Below, piece after piece: positions 21,536 through 32,731 of a stretch of DNA of 64,000 nucleotides. Each line of letters starts with the position of its first letter. Position 1 is the first letter of the stretch. The stretch lies in the NCBI GenBank assembly GCA_963575745.1, contig CAUYUJ010000372.1, positions 40,001 to 104,000 of the forward strand, written 5' to 3'. This stretch comes from Prorocentrum cordatum (taxonomy: Eukaryota; Sar; Dinophyceae; Prorocentrales; Prorocentraceae). The notes below the pieces were generated by a model that worked only from the letters and a program-made list of their open reading frames with translations, had not been told where the DNA came from and did no database searches. The translations under genes and the position numbers were made by a program.

Positions 21536-22250
21536 CAGGGGCCTGGGAAAAGATCACCCCAACAGAGCACGAGGCCAATGCCGCTTGATTTGGCGGCAGA
21601 GCGCGTCGTGCTCGTATGGGAAAGGAGCCCGTCGCTAACCCACGCGTCTGAATCCAAGTTTATGCTTCCTGGGTCCAAATCTCAAGCTTGTTCCTCACAG
21701 TCAGTCAGTCCCTGCGAATGTTCCCACGATTCGACTCGGCCACCGGGTGGAGGGGGGCACTTTTCGCGCCCCGGGCCATTCGAAGATGGACCCAGGACGA
21801 GATAACTGACCCAACGGGGAAACGACCCCTGGGGCCCGCAGACAGAACAATTACCCTGCGACGTACCCAACCCAATGGCATCAAGTGGCAAGCGGAGTAG
21901 GGAAACATTAGCAGGAACCGTGACAGTGCAGGCGCGGCGATTTGTACTGCGACCTACATGGGATGCGTAATGTTGCACGACTCACATAACAGCAATCGAT
22001 AAGACGAGGAGTATGTCTCAAGGCTTGTTAAACAATAGCGGGGGCGGGAACGAGGGACAGGAGAAGGACGAACCCAGTAGGAAGGGGCGAGGAGCCATCG
22101 CAGCAGCAGCACCATGAATGCATAAGGTAACAGGAGGACTAAGGCGGCGATGATGAAAGAGGAGGGAGGAAGCAAGAGACTGCTTCGTTTTTGCAGGAGC
22201 TCGGTCAACGCATGCCTGCTGCCTGTCCACAGGATCCTACCTGTTTATAT
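21536..22250. other. no gene recognised
   Basis: More balanced base composition than the flanks. No family recognised on either strand. Confidence 0.5.
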
Positions 22251-22475
22251 CTAGTGCAGGAAGCGATCGAGACCTAGCTCGCGCGCCAGCTTCTCTGCCT
22301 CCTTCCTGCATGTTGCAGTGCGGGAACTGAACTTCCGCAGTTTCTCCGCAAGGTCTGCCGGTGGGCCGCGGGCAAGAAAGTCAAGGCCGGGGTCGCGCAC
22401 CATCAGTAGGTTGTCTATCGTCGTCGCCCTGGACAGCATCACGTAGAGGTGCAGCCACAGAGCGTCCAGGTCGTT
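22251..22475 (-). pseudogene. C-terminal fragment of a Pif1-like helicase
   Basis: The last 70-odd residues of an open frame read YVMLSRATTIDNLL, then RDPGLDFLARGPPADL and a basic C-terminus ending ELGLDRFLH before a stop. The YVMLSRAT stretch corresponds to the conserved C-terminal helicase motif VI of Pif1/RecD-type superfamily 1 helicases, and the LxRGPP segment is common in their protist versions. The Walker A/B core, more than 300 residues, is missing. Upstream on this strand the frame runs straight into a 28-bp foldback and then satellite DNA, so this is a truncated relic. Such helicases occur both as cellular genes and in Helitron-type elements; I cannot tell which. Confidence 0.7.
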
Positions 22476-22523
22476 CGCATTCTTGCACCGCTGATGGTGC
22501 AAGGATGCGAACGACCTGGACGC
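22462..22523. other. 28-bp foldback at the helicase-satellite junction
   Basis: 22462-22489 (GCGTCCAGGTCGTTCGCA...) and 22496-22523 are reverse complements with one mismatch and a 6-nt spacer (GCTGAT). The left arm is part of the helicase reading frame; the right arm is an inverted copy that abuts the satellite. Confidence 0.85.
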
Positions 22524-23710
22524 GTGGTGCCTCACTCCGCTGGACCCACCAGCAGCCCTCGAAAATGGTTACCGTTTCGCAGATGGCAGACCCCCAGAAA
22601 TGGCGAGGTCTAATCTGAATCTGCGTGGTGCTTCACTCCGCTGGACCCACCAGCAGCACTCGAATGTGGCGACAGTTTCGCAGATCGCAGCCCCCCAGGG
22701 ATGGCGAGGTCTAATCTGAATCTGCGTGGTGCCTCACCCCGCTGGACCCACCAGCAGCCCTCGAATGTGGCGACAGTTTCGCAACCAGCAGCCCTCGAAT
22801 GTGGCGTCAGCGTCGCAGATCGCAGCCCCCCAGGGATGGCGAGGTCTAATCTGAATCTGCGTGGTGCCTCACTCCGCTGGACCCACCAGCAGCCCTCGAA
22901 TGTGGCGACCGTTTCGCAGATCGCAGCCCCCCAGGGATGGCGAGGTCTAATCTGAATCTGCGTGGTGCCTCACCCCGCTGGACCCACCAGCAGCCCTCGA
23001 ATGTTGGCTTCAGTGTCCCAGATCGCAGCCCCCCAGTGGATGGCGAGGTCTAATCTGAGATCTGCGTGGTGCCTCACTCCGCTGGGCCCACCAGCAGCCC
23101 TCGAAAGTGACGACAGTTTCGCAGATCGCAGCCCCCCAAAGACGGCGAGGTCTAATCTGAATCTGCGTGGTGCCTCACTCCGCTGGACCCACCAGCAGCC
23201 CTCGAAAGTGACGACAATTTCGCAGATCGCAAACCCCCAGGGATGGCGAGGTCTAATCTAAATCTGCGTGGTGCCTCACTCCGCTGGACCCACCAGCAGC
23301 CGTCGAAAGTCGAGGTCTAATCTGAATCTGCGTGGTGCCTCACTCCGCTGGACCCACCAGCAGCCCTCGAAAGTGACGACAGTTTCGCAGATCGCAGCCC
23401 CCCAGGGATGGCGAGGTCTAATCTGAATCTGCGTGGTGCCTCACCCCGCTGGACCCACCAGCAGCCCTCGAATGTGGTGACCGTTTCGCAGATCGCAGAC
23501 CCCCAGGGATGGCGAGGTCTAATCTGAATCTGCGTGGTGCCTCACTCCGCTGGACCCACCAGCAGCCCTCGAAAGTGGTGACAGTTTCGCAGATCGCATC
23601 CCCCCAGGGATGGCGAGGTCTAATCTGAATCTGCGTGGTGCCTCACTCCGCTGGACCCACCAGCAGCCCTCGAAAGTGGCGGTAGTTTCACAGATCGCAG
23701 CCCCAGAGGG
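22524..23710 (-). repeat. about 101-bp satellite array, about a dozen units
   Basis: The monomer on the plus strand reads GTGGTGCCTCACTCCGCTGG, ACCCACCAGCAGCCCTCGAA, AGTGACGACAGTTTCGCAGA, TCGCAGCCCCCCAGGGATGG, CGAGGTCTAATCTGAATCTGC. Units are more uniform than in the related array at 11125-13022, which lies in the opposite orientation. A shortened unit occurs near 22777 and another near 23305. Confidence 0.9.
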
Positions 23711-23714
23711 ATGA

Positions 23715-23890
23715 CGTAAAAGGCAAGAGAGAAGAGGAGGAGCGAAGAGAGGAGGAGAAGGGAAGCAAGAGAGGAGGAGCGAAGAGAAGAGAAGGGATGC
23801 AAGAGAGAAGAGGAGGAGCGAAGAGAGGCGGAGAAGGGAAGCAAGAGAGGAGAGGAAGAGGGAAGAGAGGAGGAGGAGGCGGGAAGGAAG
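23715..23890 (+). repeat. purine-rich GAGGAG tract
   Basis: GAAGAGGAGGAGCGAAGAGA-type purine sequence directly following the satellite. Confidence 0.8.
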
Positions 23891-25600
23891 GAAGGTGGAG
23901 ACCGCAGTGCTCTATTCAAAACGAATACCCAACGCAGGAGGGTTGGGAAAAACAGTCGGACTTCTCCGTGGTCTCCTGCCTGCAGTTGCGAATGTCGTCT
24001 ACACGGACGGAGGATCCGAACTGCCACCACGCTCGTCTTTACCATGATGCCATATTTCCGACCAATGTTTGCCGTGGCCATCGGTTCCCTTGCTTTCACT
24101 TGGTCCCCTCTGGGTGAACTTCAAAGCTGGCGTGTTAAATTCCCACCAGTGCAGCTCTAGTCTGACATGCTCTGCACAGTGTGGTGCACACTCAGATAAG
24201 TTAGGCCTGATACCGAGGCTCTGTCAAATTGGCGTCGTCAACATACTCGTCATCCCTCTCCGTCAACTTCATCACCGCAACGCTCACAACTAATTCCACT
24301 ACCCATCGGTCGGAATAATTGGGTAGAAACATGCCGTAAGAACGCGTTGGTAATATAATAGGCATTCGCCCGCACCCGGAAGATAAGTGAAGAGGGACAC
24401 CGCTCGACTCATGAATTCTTAAGGGACCGAAGGTAGATTTGGATAACGAGGTCCAGAACTGCATAATTTCACCGACCGATGGGCATGGTCGTCCTTCTAC
24501 ATCTAGTTACATTTATAATGGTTGAACTAACCTGGCGAGATACGTTCATGCGCCATCGAAGATGTATCATCACTACTGGGCAATTGACTGCATGGGTCCA
24601 TCTGGAGTCCTGGGCATGGACATTCATCTTGATATTGCACTACAATATGCACATACAATACGGAATCTCGGCATCAGAAATATAGGGACACAGTCCTCGC
24701 CATCCTTCGGGTATCAGAAAATGCCCTAGAGTTTCTGTGGGCCCCTGGGGCCATCCGATGATGCAATAGTTCTATGGGGCACCTGCTGGCAGGCAGAGTT
24801 CTCGTTTGATGTGCATGCTGTAGTTTTGTCGAAGCTGTCTCGCTGAGCCACGGACCTGAGCCTGACGTCACACGGCATCCTCTAAGACGATGTTGTTGTT
24901 TTCTCTTGGGCCTGGAACGACGGCTTGAAGTCTTGAGCATACGCGTATGAGACAACCGCCGTCGGATCCCATGAAGATCGCGCGGATCCAAGTGTGGTGT
25001 TGGCTTGGTGCTTGTTTCGGTGAATCAGATTTCCGTCAACGCGGATCACATTTTCAGATCTGCTGGATCCGTGATCGGTCTCATTTGTTACGGCGGATTC
25101 GATTGTTACCCCGTTTAAAACGTATTACAATAAATTAAAACGGGGGACTGGAAAGCATCGGATCCGCAGACCCTGGAACCCACCCGTGTTAAGATTATAC
25201 GGGAGAAAAGGGGTTCGGTCATTCACTGTTCGGTCATTCACTGTCAACTCATCATCGCCATTTGCGCCTCAAGAGGACAATCTTTCGTCCTGCGTAAGTA
25301 TGCTTCTGATGCGTTTGCTCCCAAACTGTTTGCTTCCTCACATGCACCGCGCAACTCGATGCTGTGGGGATTCGTTCGGCTCCTCGCGCGATTCCACACT
25401 GTTACGATCGTGATGAGCCCGGGTGGAAACAGAAGCTGTGATGGTGGCACTGCGGGAGTGGGGGGGAGGAATAAGGAGGTAGTCAGAAGTCTGGGAACCT
25501 TGTCGCTGCCGCCACCGTGGGAACCATGCTTGCCTTCGCCATCGCCAGCTCGAAGGTTCCGAAAAGGTAAACGGCTGCACACAAGACGGGGGCAGTGGGT
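23891..25600. other. no gene recognised
   Basis: Lower GC than its neighbours around 24.1-25.2 kb. A small stem (CCCCGTTT with AAACGGGG) lies near 25112-25146. Open frames are below 110 codons and unrecognised. Confidence 0.5.
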
Positions 25601-26985
25601 CGGTTGTTCTTGGAATGGCTCTGCGGTGCGTCGTCCCCATCGCCCTTACGTCTGCCAAGCACGCCTGCAGCCTCGAGACCCCGCTGGCCAACGCTGCTCT
25701 TCCCACCCCTCCCGTCCTCCCGAGCGCGCGCCAGGGACTGCTCCAGGCGGGCGACCTGCGCGAGCCAGACCCTGTCTCCTTCAGTCTCCAGTACAGAACG
25801 AGGATGATACGGCTAAGATCAAAAATGCGCGAGAACAGCGCCAACAACTCTAAACTGAGATTTCCACCCTCCCCCGCTTGGCCTTCACATTGGAGGGTGC
25901 TGCGCGCGCAACGTGCCGCCCAAACGTTTGATGGTCCTGCTTCCCAGCGCCACAATATAAAAAAAGTAGTGGGCGGAATGGAGAGGTCATGCGACGTGGC
26001 CCCTCGACACATGCTGCACAATGTCCTCTCAACAAACAAAACACACATAACAAAAAAAAAAGAAAAGAAAATCAAAAAAAAAACAGAGCTGCACAATGTC
26101 CTCTCAACAGTAACGGTTTCGACAAACAAGGTCTTCCTAAGAGATGCGGAAATTTCTAAGGCATGGCCCCGTGAGGCCGCACTTCGTGCCCTCGGTCTCG
26201 CTCTCTTGCGGTGTCGGCTTGGGGGTGGCAGTGCCTCCCGTCTGGCTGGGCTTCTATCGTTTTCTCGGGCCACGGCCCCTCCTGCTCGTGCTGAGCACGT
26301 CTGCGGCCCCCCTTACCACCTTCTCCCAGCAGCACCACACTTGCAAGAAACCCCTGGCCAATAAGTGACCTCCAGGAGGACCCAGTAGACCCCCCAAAAT
26401 TGCAACTACTGAGCAGTAGGCGGCCACAAGATGGGCCCCAACGACGGCGCAGTGATCACCAAAGGCGGCCCAACATCTCTCCAAGGCTCCTTCAGCAGGC
26501 TCGTGGGAGGCAGAAGTTCCCGATGTCACGAGTTACGGCTCCACCTAGGCCGCGAGGCAACTCACTGACAAGTGATACTTATGGCCCTCTCCCTGCTGAA
26601 GGAGCGAGCGGTGACATGCCACGGCCCTCCCAAAACCTGTGGAACAAAGGTCACGTGCTGCACCTCCCTGGGCTCTGGGGAAGACAACTTCAACATGCTG
26701 CGGCCTTCGCCGGGCTGCAGTATAGTGTGCCGCATGTTGCGGCCGTCTGCGACCCACGAAAGAGAGCTGTGACAATTTGCGACCGTCTGGCAGGTTCTGA
26801 AACGGCCACCAAATAGAGCGCTGCGCTGGCATGGTGTCGGAACTTCCTGCAAGCGCCTGGCATTTTCCCTGAATGCAGGCTGTTTAGCGTGCTGACCTGT
26901 TGCGTTGATGCAGCGATTAAGGGTGGCCTCGGGTAGGCGGACCTCCCCAACCGTCCTTTCCGTCTCTCTCTCCCTGCTACATCCC
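25601..26985. other. no gene recognised
   Basis: Contains an A-rich patch at 26038-26085 and a 21-bp direct repeat (GCACAATGTCCTCTCAACA) at about 26016 and 26090. No family recognised. Confidence 0.5.
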
Positions 26986-28038
26986 TCACAGAGCAAGCAC
27001 CCACAAAGCACGCCTGCAACCACCGAGGCCTCCTTCCTCTCCCGTTCTCTCCTCCTTCACGTCGTCGTTCCATCGTGCCTCCTTCGAGGAAGGACCCACA
27101 ACATAATCATAAACTTCCAGCGCGGATTTCTGAGATCGGCGCTGGAAACCCCTCCCGTGGTGCGCGGAGCGCGTCAGGGTTGGCGCCGGAGGCGCTGCCA
27201 AGGCGGTCCTGTGCAGGTCCACCATCTCGCGCGCATTCCCGAACATTTCTGTTAGCGCGCGCCGGTTTTTGTCCTCGGACCCCTCCGGACATGCCCTGGC
27301 TCGCTCCCCTCCCCCCTTCGCCTCCAGCCACCCCTCCGCTACGTCAGCACGCCCCGCCTCCTGCGAAACGAGCACACCTGGGCGGGCACCGGCCCTGCAC
27401 TGGGCGCCCTGGCCCTTCCTGCCCGCCGCCCCCGCCGCCAATGCGGTGCCGATCGGGCCGCGACCGGCGCCTCTGAGCGCGACCGCCGCATTTGCATCCC
27501 TAGTCGTTTCTTGGCAGTCCTGGGACCCGGCGAGGGTCCCAGGGGCCGAGCTCGGCCAGAAACCTCCCGTCGGAATGTTTTCGCGCCGAGATGAAGACGG
27601 TGTCTGGAACACCTGAACGTTGAGGTAGGCCCAGGTTGGTAAACTTAGCACAAAAGATGTAAGCGCTGGATCGGATTGAGCTCCATGGTCCCGACGGCCA
27701 ACTCGCAAGCAAACCTCATCATGGCAGCCCTTTCTTTGGGACCTGCAGCTTGTGAGTAAGTGAGCCACCCACTCTTGGCTGTGGCTTTGAGCAAGCACGT
27801 TGGTCCAGAGATTACGCGCCAGGTCGAACTTGTCGATGTTTTCAGGCGCGGGCATGTCTGGTGCCGCAATGCCGCGACCTGCGGCCGCAAGCGGCCGCCG
27901 CTGCCGTGCCGCGCACCGATCCGCGACCGCCGCCGCTGCGCACGACCGCCGCTGCTGCCGCCGCTGCGCGCTACCCCAAAGTTTCCGCCACCGCCGCCGC
28001 CGCTGGGGGAAACGCCGCGACGCTGCCACGACGGCCAA
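26986..28038 (-). CDS. 350-codon open frame, product unknown
   Basis: An uninterrupted frame in complex sequence, with no ATG at its 5' end; the first internal ATG falls at PDMPAPENIDKFDL. The N-terminal third (IDKFDLARNLWTNVL, EWVAHLL) looks protein-like. Part of an alternative frame (27645-27780, reading RAAMMRFACELAVGTMEL) looks equally plausible, which would suit a frameshifted relic. A GGA/TCC tract lies just upstream on this strand, followed by a CGCAG. No signal peptide, membrane segment or recognised domain. It could be a real exon, a decayed gene or a chance frame. Confidence 0.25.
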   Translation of the reverse strand: MAVVAASRRFPQRRRRWRKLWGSAQRRQQRRSCAAAAVADRCAARQRRPLAAAGRGIAAPDMPAPENIDKFDLARNLWTNVLAQSHSQEWVAHLLTSCRSQRKGCHDEVCLRVGRRDHGAQSDPALTSFVLSLPTWAYLNVQVFQTPSSSRRENIPTGGFWPSSAPGTLAGSQDCQETTRDANAAVALRGAGRGPIGTALAAGAAGRKGQGAQCRAGARPGVLVSQEAGRADVAEGWLEAKGGGERARACPEGSEDKNRRALTEMFGNAREMVDLHRTALAAPPAPTLTRSAHHGRGFQRRSQKSALEVYDYVVGPSSKEARWNDDVKEERTGEEGGLGGCRRALWVLAL

Positions 28039-28061
28039 CGCCGTGAGCGCGACTGCGCGAC

Positions 28062-28145
28062 GAACGAGGAGGATGAGGAGGAGGCGGAGGAGAGGAGGAG
28101 GAGGATGAGGAGGAGGAGAAGGAGGAAGAAGAGGAGGAGGATTTG
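28062..28145 (-). repeat. GGA/TCC tract
   Basis: GAGGAGGAGGATGAGGAGG run; pyrimidine on the minus strand, upstream of the 350-codon frame. Confidence 0.9.
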
Positions 28146-28773
28146 TTGCAGCAGCGCCACAAAATCACAGCACAAAATTCACGAAGGGCCCGGATTGCAA
28201 ACCACGCAGAAAGCAGGATAAGAGCAGCAAAAGGGGAGAAACACAGCACAAAAGCACACAACATAGAGCAACCACAGCGCCACAAGCAGCCCACGTGTCA
28301 CCCCGGGGTAGGGCCGAGACCCCCGAGGCCAAAATGAAGCGATTACCAAGCGCACCTCTGACTCGGCTGGCTCGATCTGGCAGCAGAGAGGAGGCGCTGG
28401 GCCAGAGCCGCCCTGCGCCTCTCTCGTGACCATCCTCCACTTCCGAGGCCGAGGGGAGGGGAGGCTCAACCGAGGGAGCGGGGACCTCCTCCGCCTCCTT
28501 CTCCGTACCGGCCCGGAGGCCGACATCGACTGTGACTCCGTCGCGCTTGGGTTGACGTCCCTTCGAAATCATTATCCACGCGTGCTTCCGCCCCTGGGAA
28601 CCTTTCTTCGGCAGCGGCTGACAGGTCTGACGGAGCCCTTGGACTTGTCCGCCCCAAATGTAGAATTTACACCCCAGGCAGATTAAAACAACACTGTAGT
28701 CGCAAGCATCGAGAAACAGCATATTGTGCCCAGAGCCGAGAAAGCTGAGGCATCCATGCCACGAGTCCCGACT
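28146..28773. other. no gene recognised
   Basis: Nothing identifiable; overlapping open frames only. Confidence 0.5.
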
Positions 28774-28824
28774 CCAGCACCTCCGCAGCACGAGCTCAGT
28801 GAGCTCGTGCTGCGGAGGTGCTGG
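28774..28824. other. 51-bp near-perfect palindrome
   Basis: Arms of 25 bp (28774-28798 and 28800-28824; left arm starts CCAGCACCTCCGCAGCACGA) are exact reverse complements around one base. The complementarity continues imperfectly outside. Confidence 0.9.
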
Positions 28825-28950
28825 CGTCGGCCGAGACCCTCGAAAACTTCTCGAGCATTGTCAGAGCCGGCCCGTCCAGCTCCAAACGCGCGTCGGACCC
28901 CGCTCGTTTCTCGGCAGAGCTGGCGCTGGGATCCTCTGCGTGTTCGGACC

Positions 28951-29500
28951 TTAAATGAAGCGCGGCAATAACAGCATGAGCATCGCAGTGAGCAGTCCAA
29001 ACGCTCCCGCCACGGCCAAGGATCGATCTGATTCATCAGCTTCAACACTGTCAGGCTGCGGGTGATTGAGCATGGACTCCTTCGCCGACAGATCGGCAGC
29101 ATGGTTACCTTCACACAAGCAGCAGTCCCAGCTATCTGCGGCCCCTTCGACAGACTGATGGGCCTTGAACTTGTGCACTCGGCACTGCTGGGCAACGCTG
29201 CGGCAAGATTGAGCTACTCCAGCGCGCGCGCGCTCCGGCGAGCATTGTTCCTCCCAGGGGAGGGCATGAAAATCAACGCAGGCTTTGCAGGAACGAACAG
29301 CGCGCACGGCCCACTCGACCGACGTCGCATGAAACTCGGCGGCCTGAGCCGTCTGGGGGCCAGACTGGCCCCCGCACTCTCACGATCTCGAGACCTGTGC
29401 CACGCTGCCAGAGTGAGAGGGCCCAACCAGCCCTGTCGACTTCTGGATTGGCCCCCCTGCTGTACGAACCATCCGTGCAAATGTCTCCGACGACAGCGTC
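28951..29500 (-). pseudogene. RNase H domain of the LINE fragment, frameshifted
   Basis: RNase H removes the RNA strand of the element's DNA:RNA hybrid. Catalytic-type residues are visible: CTDGSYS (Asp at 29473-29471) with RAGWAL; TAQAAEFHA (Glu at 29337-29335); a CVDF Asp; and KFKAHQ followed by GNHAADLSAK. The frame changes once between the first Asp and the Glu, at a run of five G (29355-29359), consistent with a one-base insertion. After the domain the frame ends in a hydrophobic tail and a stop. Confidence 0.65.
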
Positions 29501-30180
29501 GTCGAGGGCGGTGCCATCAGGCGGCTTCGAAACTCATTCTACATGCACGCCACCCGATTGAAGCAGACGAGGAAAGGACACTGAAGGACGAACGAAGACC
29601 CCGAAACACGCGGGCGATTCATCAGCCTCCTCAGCCCACCTCCTCGTCAACCACCGCCGTACGCTGCCGCAGTCGGTGCCGTGGCGTCTCTGTCGCGCCA
29701 GGGCACAGCGGGCACCGCGTGCGCGAGAGGATATAGCCTAGGTCGGCCGCCCTCTGCCTAGTGTGAATCGAATTGCATCACAAAGCCCTACTAATACAGC
29801 CTTTCTGGAAAAGAGTGAGCCGACAACTCTGGAGCTTCCTCGAAACACCATCGACGCATGCCCTCCCATTCAGGTTAAGTTTAGCCCCCAAGTCCCACTT
29901 CAGCTCTTATGACCGCTTGCTTGAGAAGCGTCTTAAACAGCTGATGCGAGACTCCAGTGAAAACGATCCCGTCGCCCTGGTCGGACGTGATAGCCGCAGA
30001 CGTTTCCATGGCCCAGGCCCAGTAAATCCGGTCAGAAGACTTACGAAGGGGCGCGGCGAGTGCCGAGCAGCAGCTACGAAGCGGAGAGACATGAGCTCGT
30101 TGCAGGAACTGGGCCCCAGGAGCCGCCAAGCGCTGCGCATCGGGCTGTGCCTGGAAAACCCCCGGGAACCTCCGCATCCG
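28951..30180 (-). mobile_element. 5'-truncated LINE-type retroelement fragment
   Basis: Reading on the minus strand I see, in order, a linker-like segment (YWAWAMETSAAITS, GVSHQLFKTLLKQ, 30080-29890), a zinc-knuckle-like segment (ADLGYILS, CPLC, then TPRH, near 29740-29680) and an RNase H domain (29500-28960). That order is what I know from dinoflagellate non-LTR elements downstream of the RT. The RT itself is absent, so the copy is 5'-truncated, as is usual for target-primed insertion. Several frameshifts and stops break the frame. Confidence 0.65.
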
Positions 30181-30189
30181 TCAAGACCC

Positions 30190-31440
30190 CCTTTGGCTGG
30201 CTGGCCAGGCCAGCACGATCAGCGCCCTCTGCGCCATCCGCCCACCAAGGCCGAGCCAGGTCGTCAGCGAGAAGAACGAAGTGCCCTGCCACCCACATGC
30301 AGTTGGAGTAGATCAGCACGAGAGAGAAGAGGCACACCAGGCACTGCCAAGTCGGTGTGAGGCGAACCAGCAACACGAACAGGCTCAGCGAATCCCCCCT
30401 GATGGTGAACAAGAAATTTACGATCGGCAGCCAGAACGAGATCGCCCCCCGACACGAAGAAGCCTTCCCCAGCACGGAGAACGCCGCCGTGATCATGATG
30501 AGGTCCGCCGATTGCGGCACGATCTGGGAGAAGACCCAGTAGGGCGCCACCAGCAGCGGCAACGAAATGAGCAACCTTCTCGAGACGCTCTTGAGGCTGA
30601 CCACGCGGCTCCCCTACCGGCAGCCAGAATACACCCGCCCGCGTCGCCAAGATAGCCTGCAGCAGCACGAAGAACGCTGCTAGGATCGCGATGAGGCCCA
30701 GGGGGTGCAGAACGACCACGAGGATAACCAGGTAGAGCGCCACCCGCCGCAGGCAGAAAGAGCGATAACTCCAGGTACAGCATTGGTGATGAGTCGATGC
30801 TGATTGAGGTGTCGCCTTGTGGTGTGCTCTGCTCCAGGCCAGTGCCAGCGCCTGTGAAGATCACCGACGTGTCAGCGTCAATCATTTCCTCTTTGTCAGG
30901 GGCAGGGAGAACGAGGTAACGTTGCCCAGCAACGTCCCGATCCAATGCGCGACCGTGATCTCTAGCTGCGTCTCGAAATCCACTGCGGTTGAATTCACCT
31001 GATGCAGGGGGGGGTCAATCCAGAAGGTGCCGCCCACGTATGGCACGAACGGGCTCAGCAGGAGCACCGTGAGGCACTCGACCAGCGGCTCCGAGGACAC
31101 CGCCTGGAGCCTCGTCGCGGTGCCGTCCATCGGGATCTCGATTAACGCCCAACCGTGGCGTGTCGCGAACAGCGTCGCGTTCAGCAGGATCGCCCGCCGT
31201 GAGCATGCAGGGCGCGCGATGGAAACCTCGCAGAGAGGAGTCAAACTACATATGAGCTGACAGAAAGTCCACTGGGGGTCAATGTACACAGTTTCAATGA
31301 GAAGGGAGCTCGCTGTTGAGGAGAGAGCCCCAATCCGACGCGAGATCTCCAGGAATCCAAGCCCTCGGAATTCGGCCCGAGAAGCCCCGAGAGGATGACA
31401 ACGGCAGGGCAGAGGACAGAGCAGGGGACGAAGCAGCAAT
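30190..31440 (-). pseudogene. remnant of a multi-pass membrane protein
   Basis: Read on the minus strand, four partly overlapping frames join into one protein-like product. First comes a non-membrane region of about 180 residues (31439-30882) with three possible N-glycosylation sites (NAT, NST, NVT). Next is a short acidic linker (EEMIDADTSVIF). Then a hydrophobic segment with VALYLVILVVVLHPLG and LAAFFVLLQAIL. Then a region with at least four more hydrophobic stretches (RRLLISLPLLVAPYWVF, ISFWLPIVNFLF, LCLFSLVLIYSN-like) ending near ADDLARPWW. Three shifts of frame are needed and I see no convincing intron borders, so this is either a decayed retrogene or a gene with assembly indels. I do not recognise the family; a channel- or receptor-like protein is only a guess. 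The SL relict lies 1.3 kb upstream on the same strand and a truncated LINE lies just downstream. Confidence 0.4.
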
Positions 31441-32731
31441 TCGCGCTTGCCCCGTCGCGGCAGCTTCGAAGGAGACCTCCGCCAAATGAGAGAACCAGCA
31501 GGCGTCGCCGTTCTCGCAGCCAGGAAAGAAGCGGCATGCAGGTCAACTGGCTATGCGAAAGTCGACGTCCATCACCTTGAGACAGTCAAGTCACGAGCAT
31601 GTGTTCGAAGACCATGGGACTTCTCTTCCGAGTGACCACGGAGAGCGACTGAAGAGGTAGTGAGATCGACACCCACAGAGATCGAAGACGAAGAAGCAGT
31701 TTAATTCGTAGCGACGTCGTCCTGCGGGTGTGCCTCGGCTCGGCTTTGCGCCCATGCCGCGTGGTCGCAACGTCCAGCAAGAAGACCGAGAGGGAGGGCA
31801 CCCGCGTGCCGTACATCCACAACGGTCCAGGGACAGCACCAGGGATAGAGCCAGGGACGGCAAACAGAAATCCAGGTTGCCCCTCATCTGTCTGTGCTTT
31901 TGCGCCCGCCGGCGGCACAGCAGACGGTGTAGGCCGTCAGCTCCAGGACGCAGCTACCGCAGCCACGCAATGATCCAAGGCCTCCCACGTGACAGACTTT
32001 GTGACAGTCGCGTGAACGGTGCTCTCGACTTGCTCCAGCCTGGTGAGTATCGCCGCAGTGGAACTGGCATCACTGAGAGGGATATCCTCGAGAGGGCGTT
32101 CACCATCCTGATGCTGATGTTATCGAAAGGTCCGCCCAGGTCGTAAGCTTGGTGCCATCGCGCCGATCAAGTGGAAGGTGCCGCAGACGTTCCTCCTAAT
32201 GTGCAGGGCCTACATGGGTTCCGTCCTTGAGCAACGCACGGTGTACATGTTTGCCGCGGTCGGCACGCTGCAAAGTCGTGCGAGTTTGCGCATGGGCGCT
32301 CGATATGAGCTCGCCCCGCCGCAAGGCACGGTGAGCAGCCACCTTGCCAGAGGCAGCTGGCGCGCGACCAGATCGTAGGCCCGCAACGTCCAATTGCCTG
32401 TGGAACGCTTTGCCACTAGCCGTGCGCTTGATGTCCTTACAGTCGGCGGAGTCGACCTTCACGAAGGACTCGTTGCCGCTATGCGAGGTCACGTAGAAGT
32501 GGTCCCGCTGACTACGGTGGGTTTGAGAAAGTGGAGATCCACCAGCGGCGGCAGCCACCCAGGAGCGGCATCGAAACATCCCGTCAGCATCCGCTAGTCC
32601 AACTCGAAGGTGAGGAAGGCCGAGTAGCAGATGGACAATCAGCAGCTTCTCGGCGCCGCCAACCTTGCATTCCCACTCCGCGGCCGGCAACCGAGCACAT
32701 AAAGGGCCCCCCGCGCGGTTCGGCCCTGCAA
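31441..32731 (-). other. possible 5' part of the same decayed transcript unit
   Basis: Between the SL relict and the membrane region, protein-like stretches occur in changing frames. Examples are AAEWECKVGG..LLIVHLLL and RDHFYVTSHSGNESFVKV (32690-32400), then a Cys-rich stretch (CTPC, CRPC) near 32290-32210. None carries a clear start codon in frame. Unidentified. Confidence 0.3.

Noticed and set aside
19919-21805. 628-codon Ser/Pro/Leu frame
   Set aside because: Runs through the CCT tract; translation of a microsatellite.
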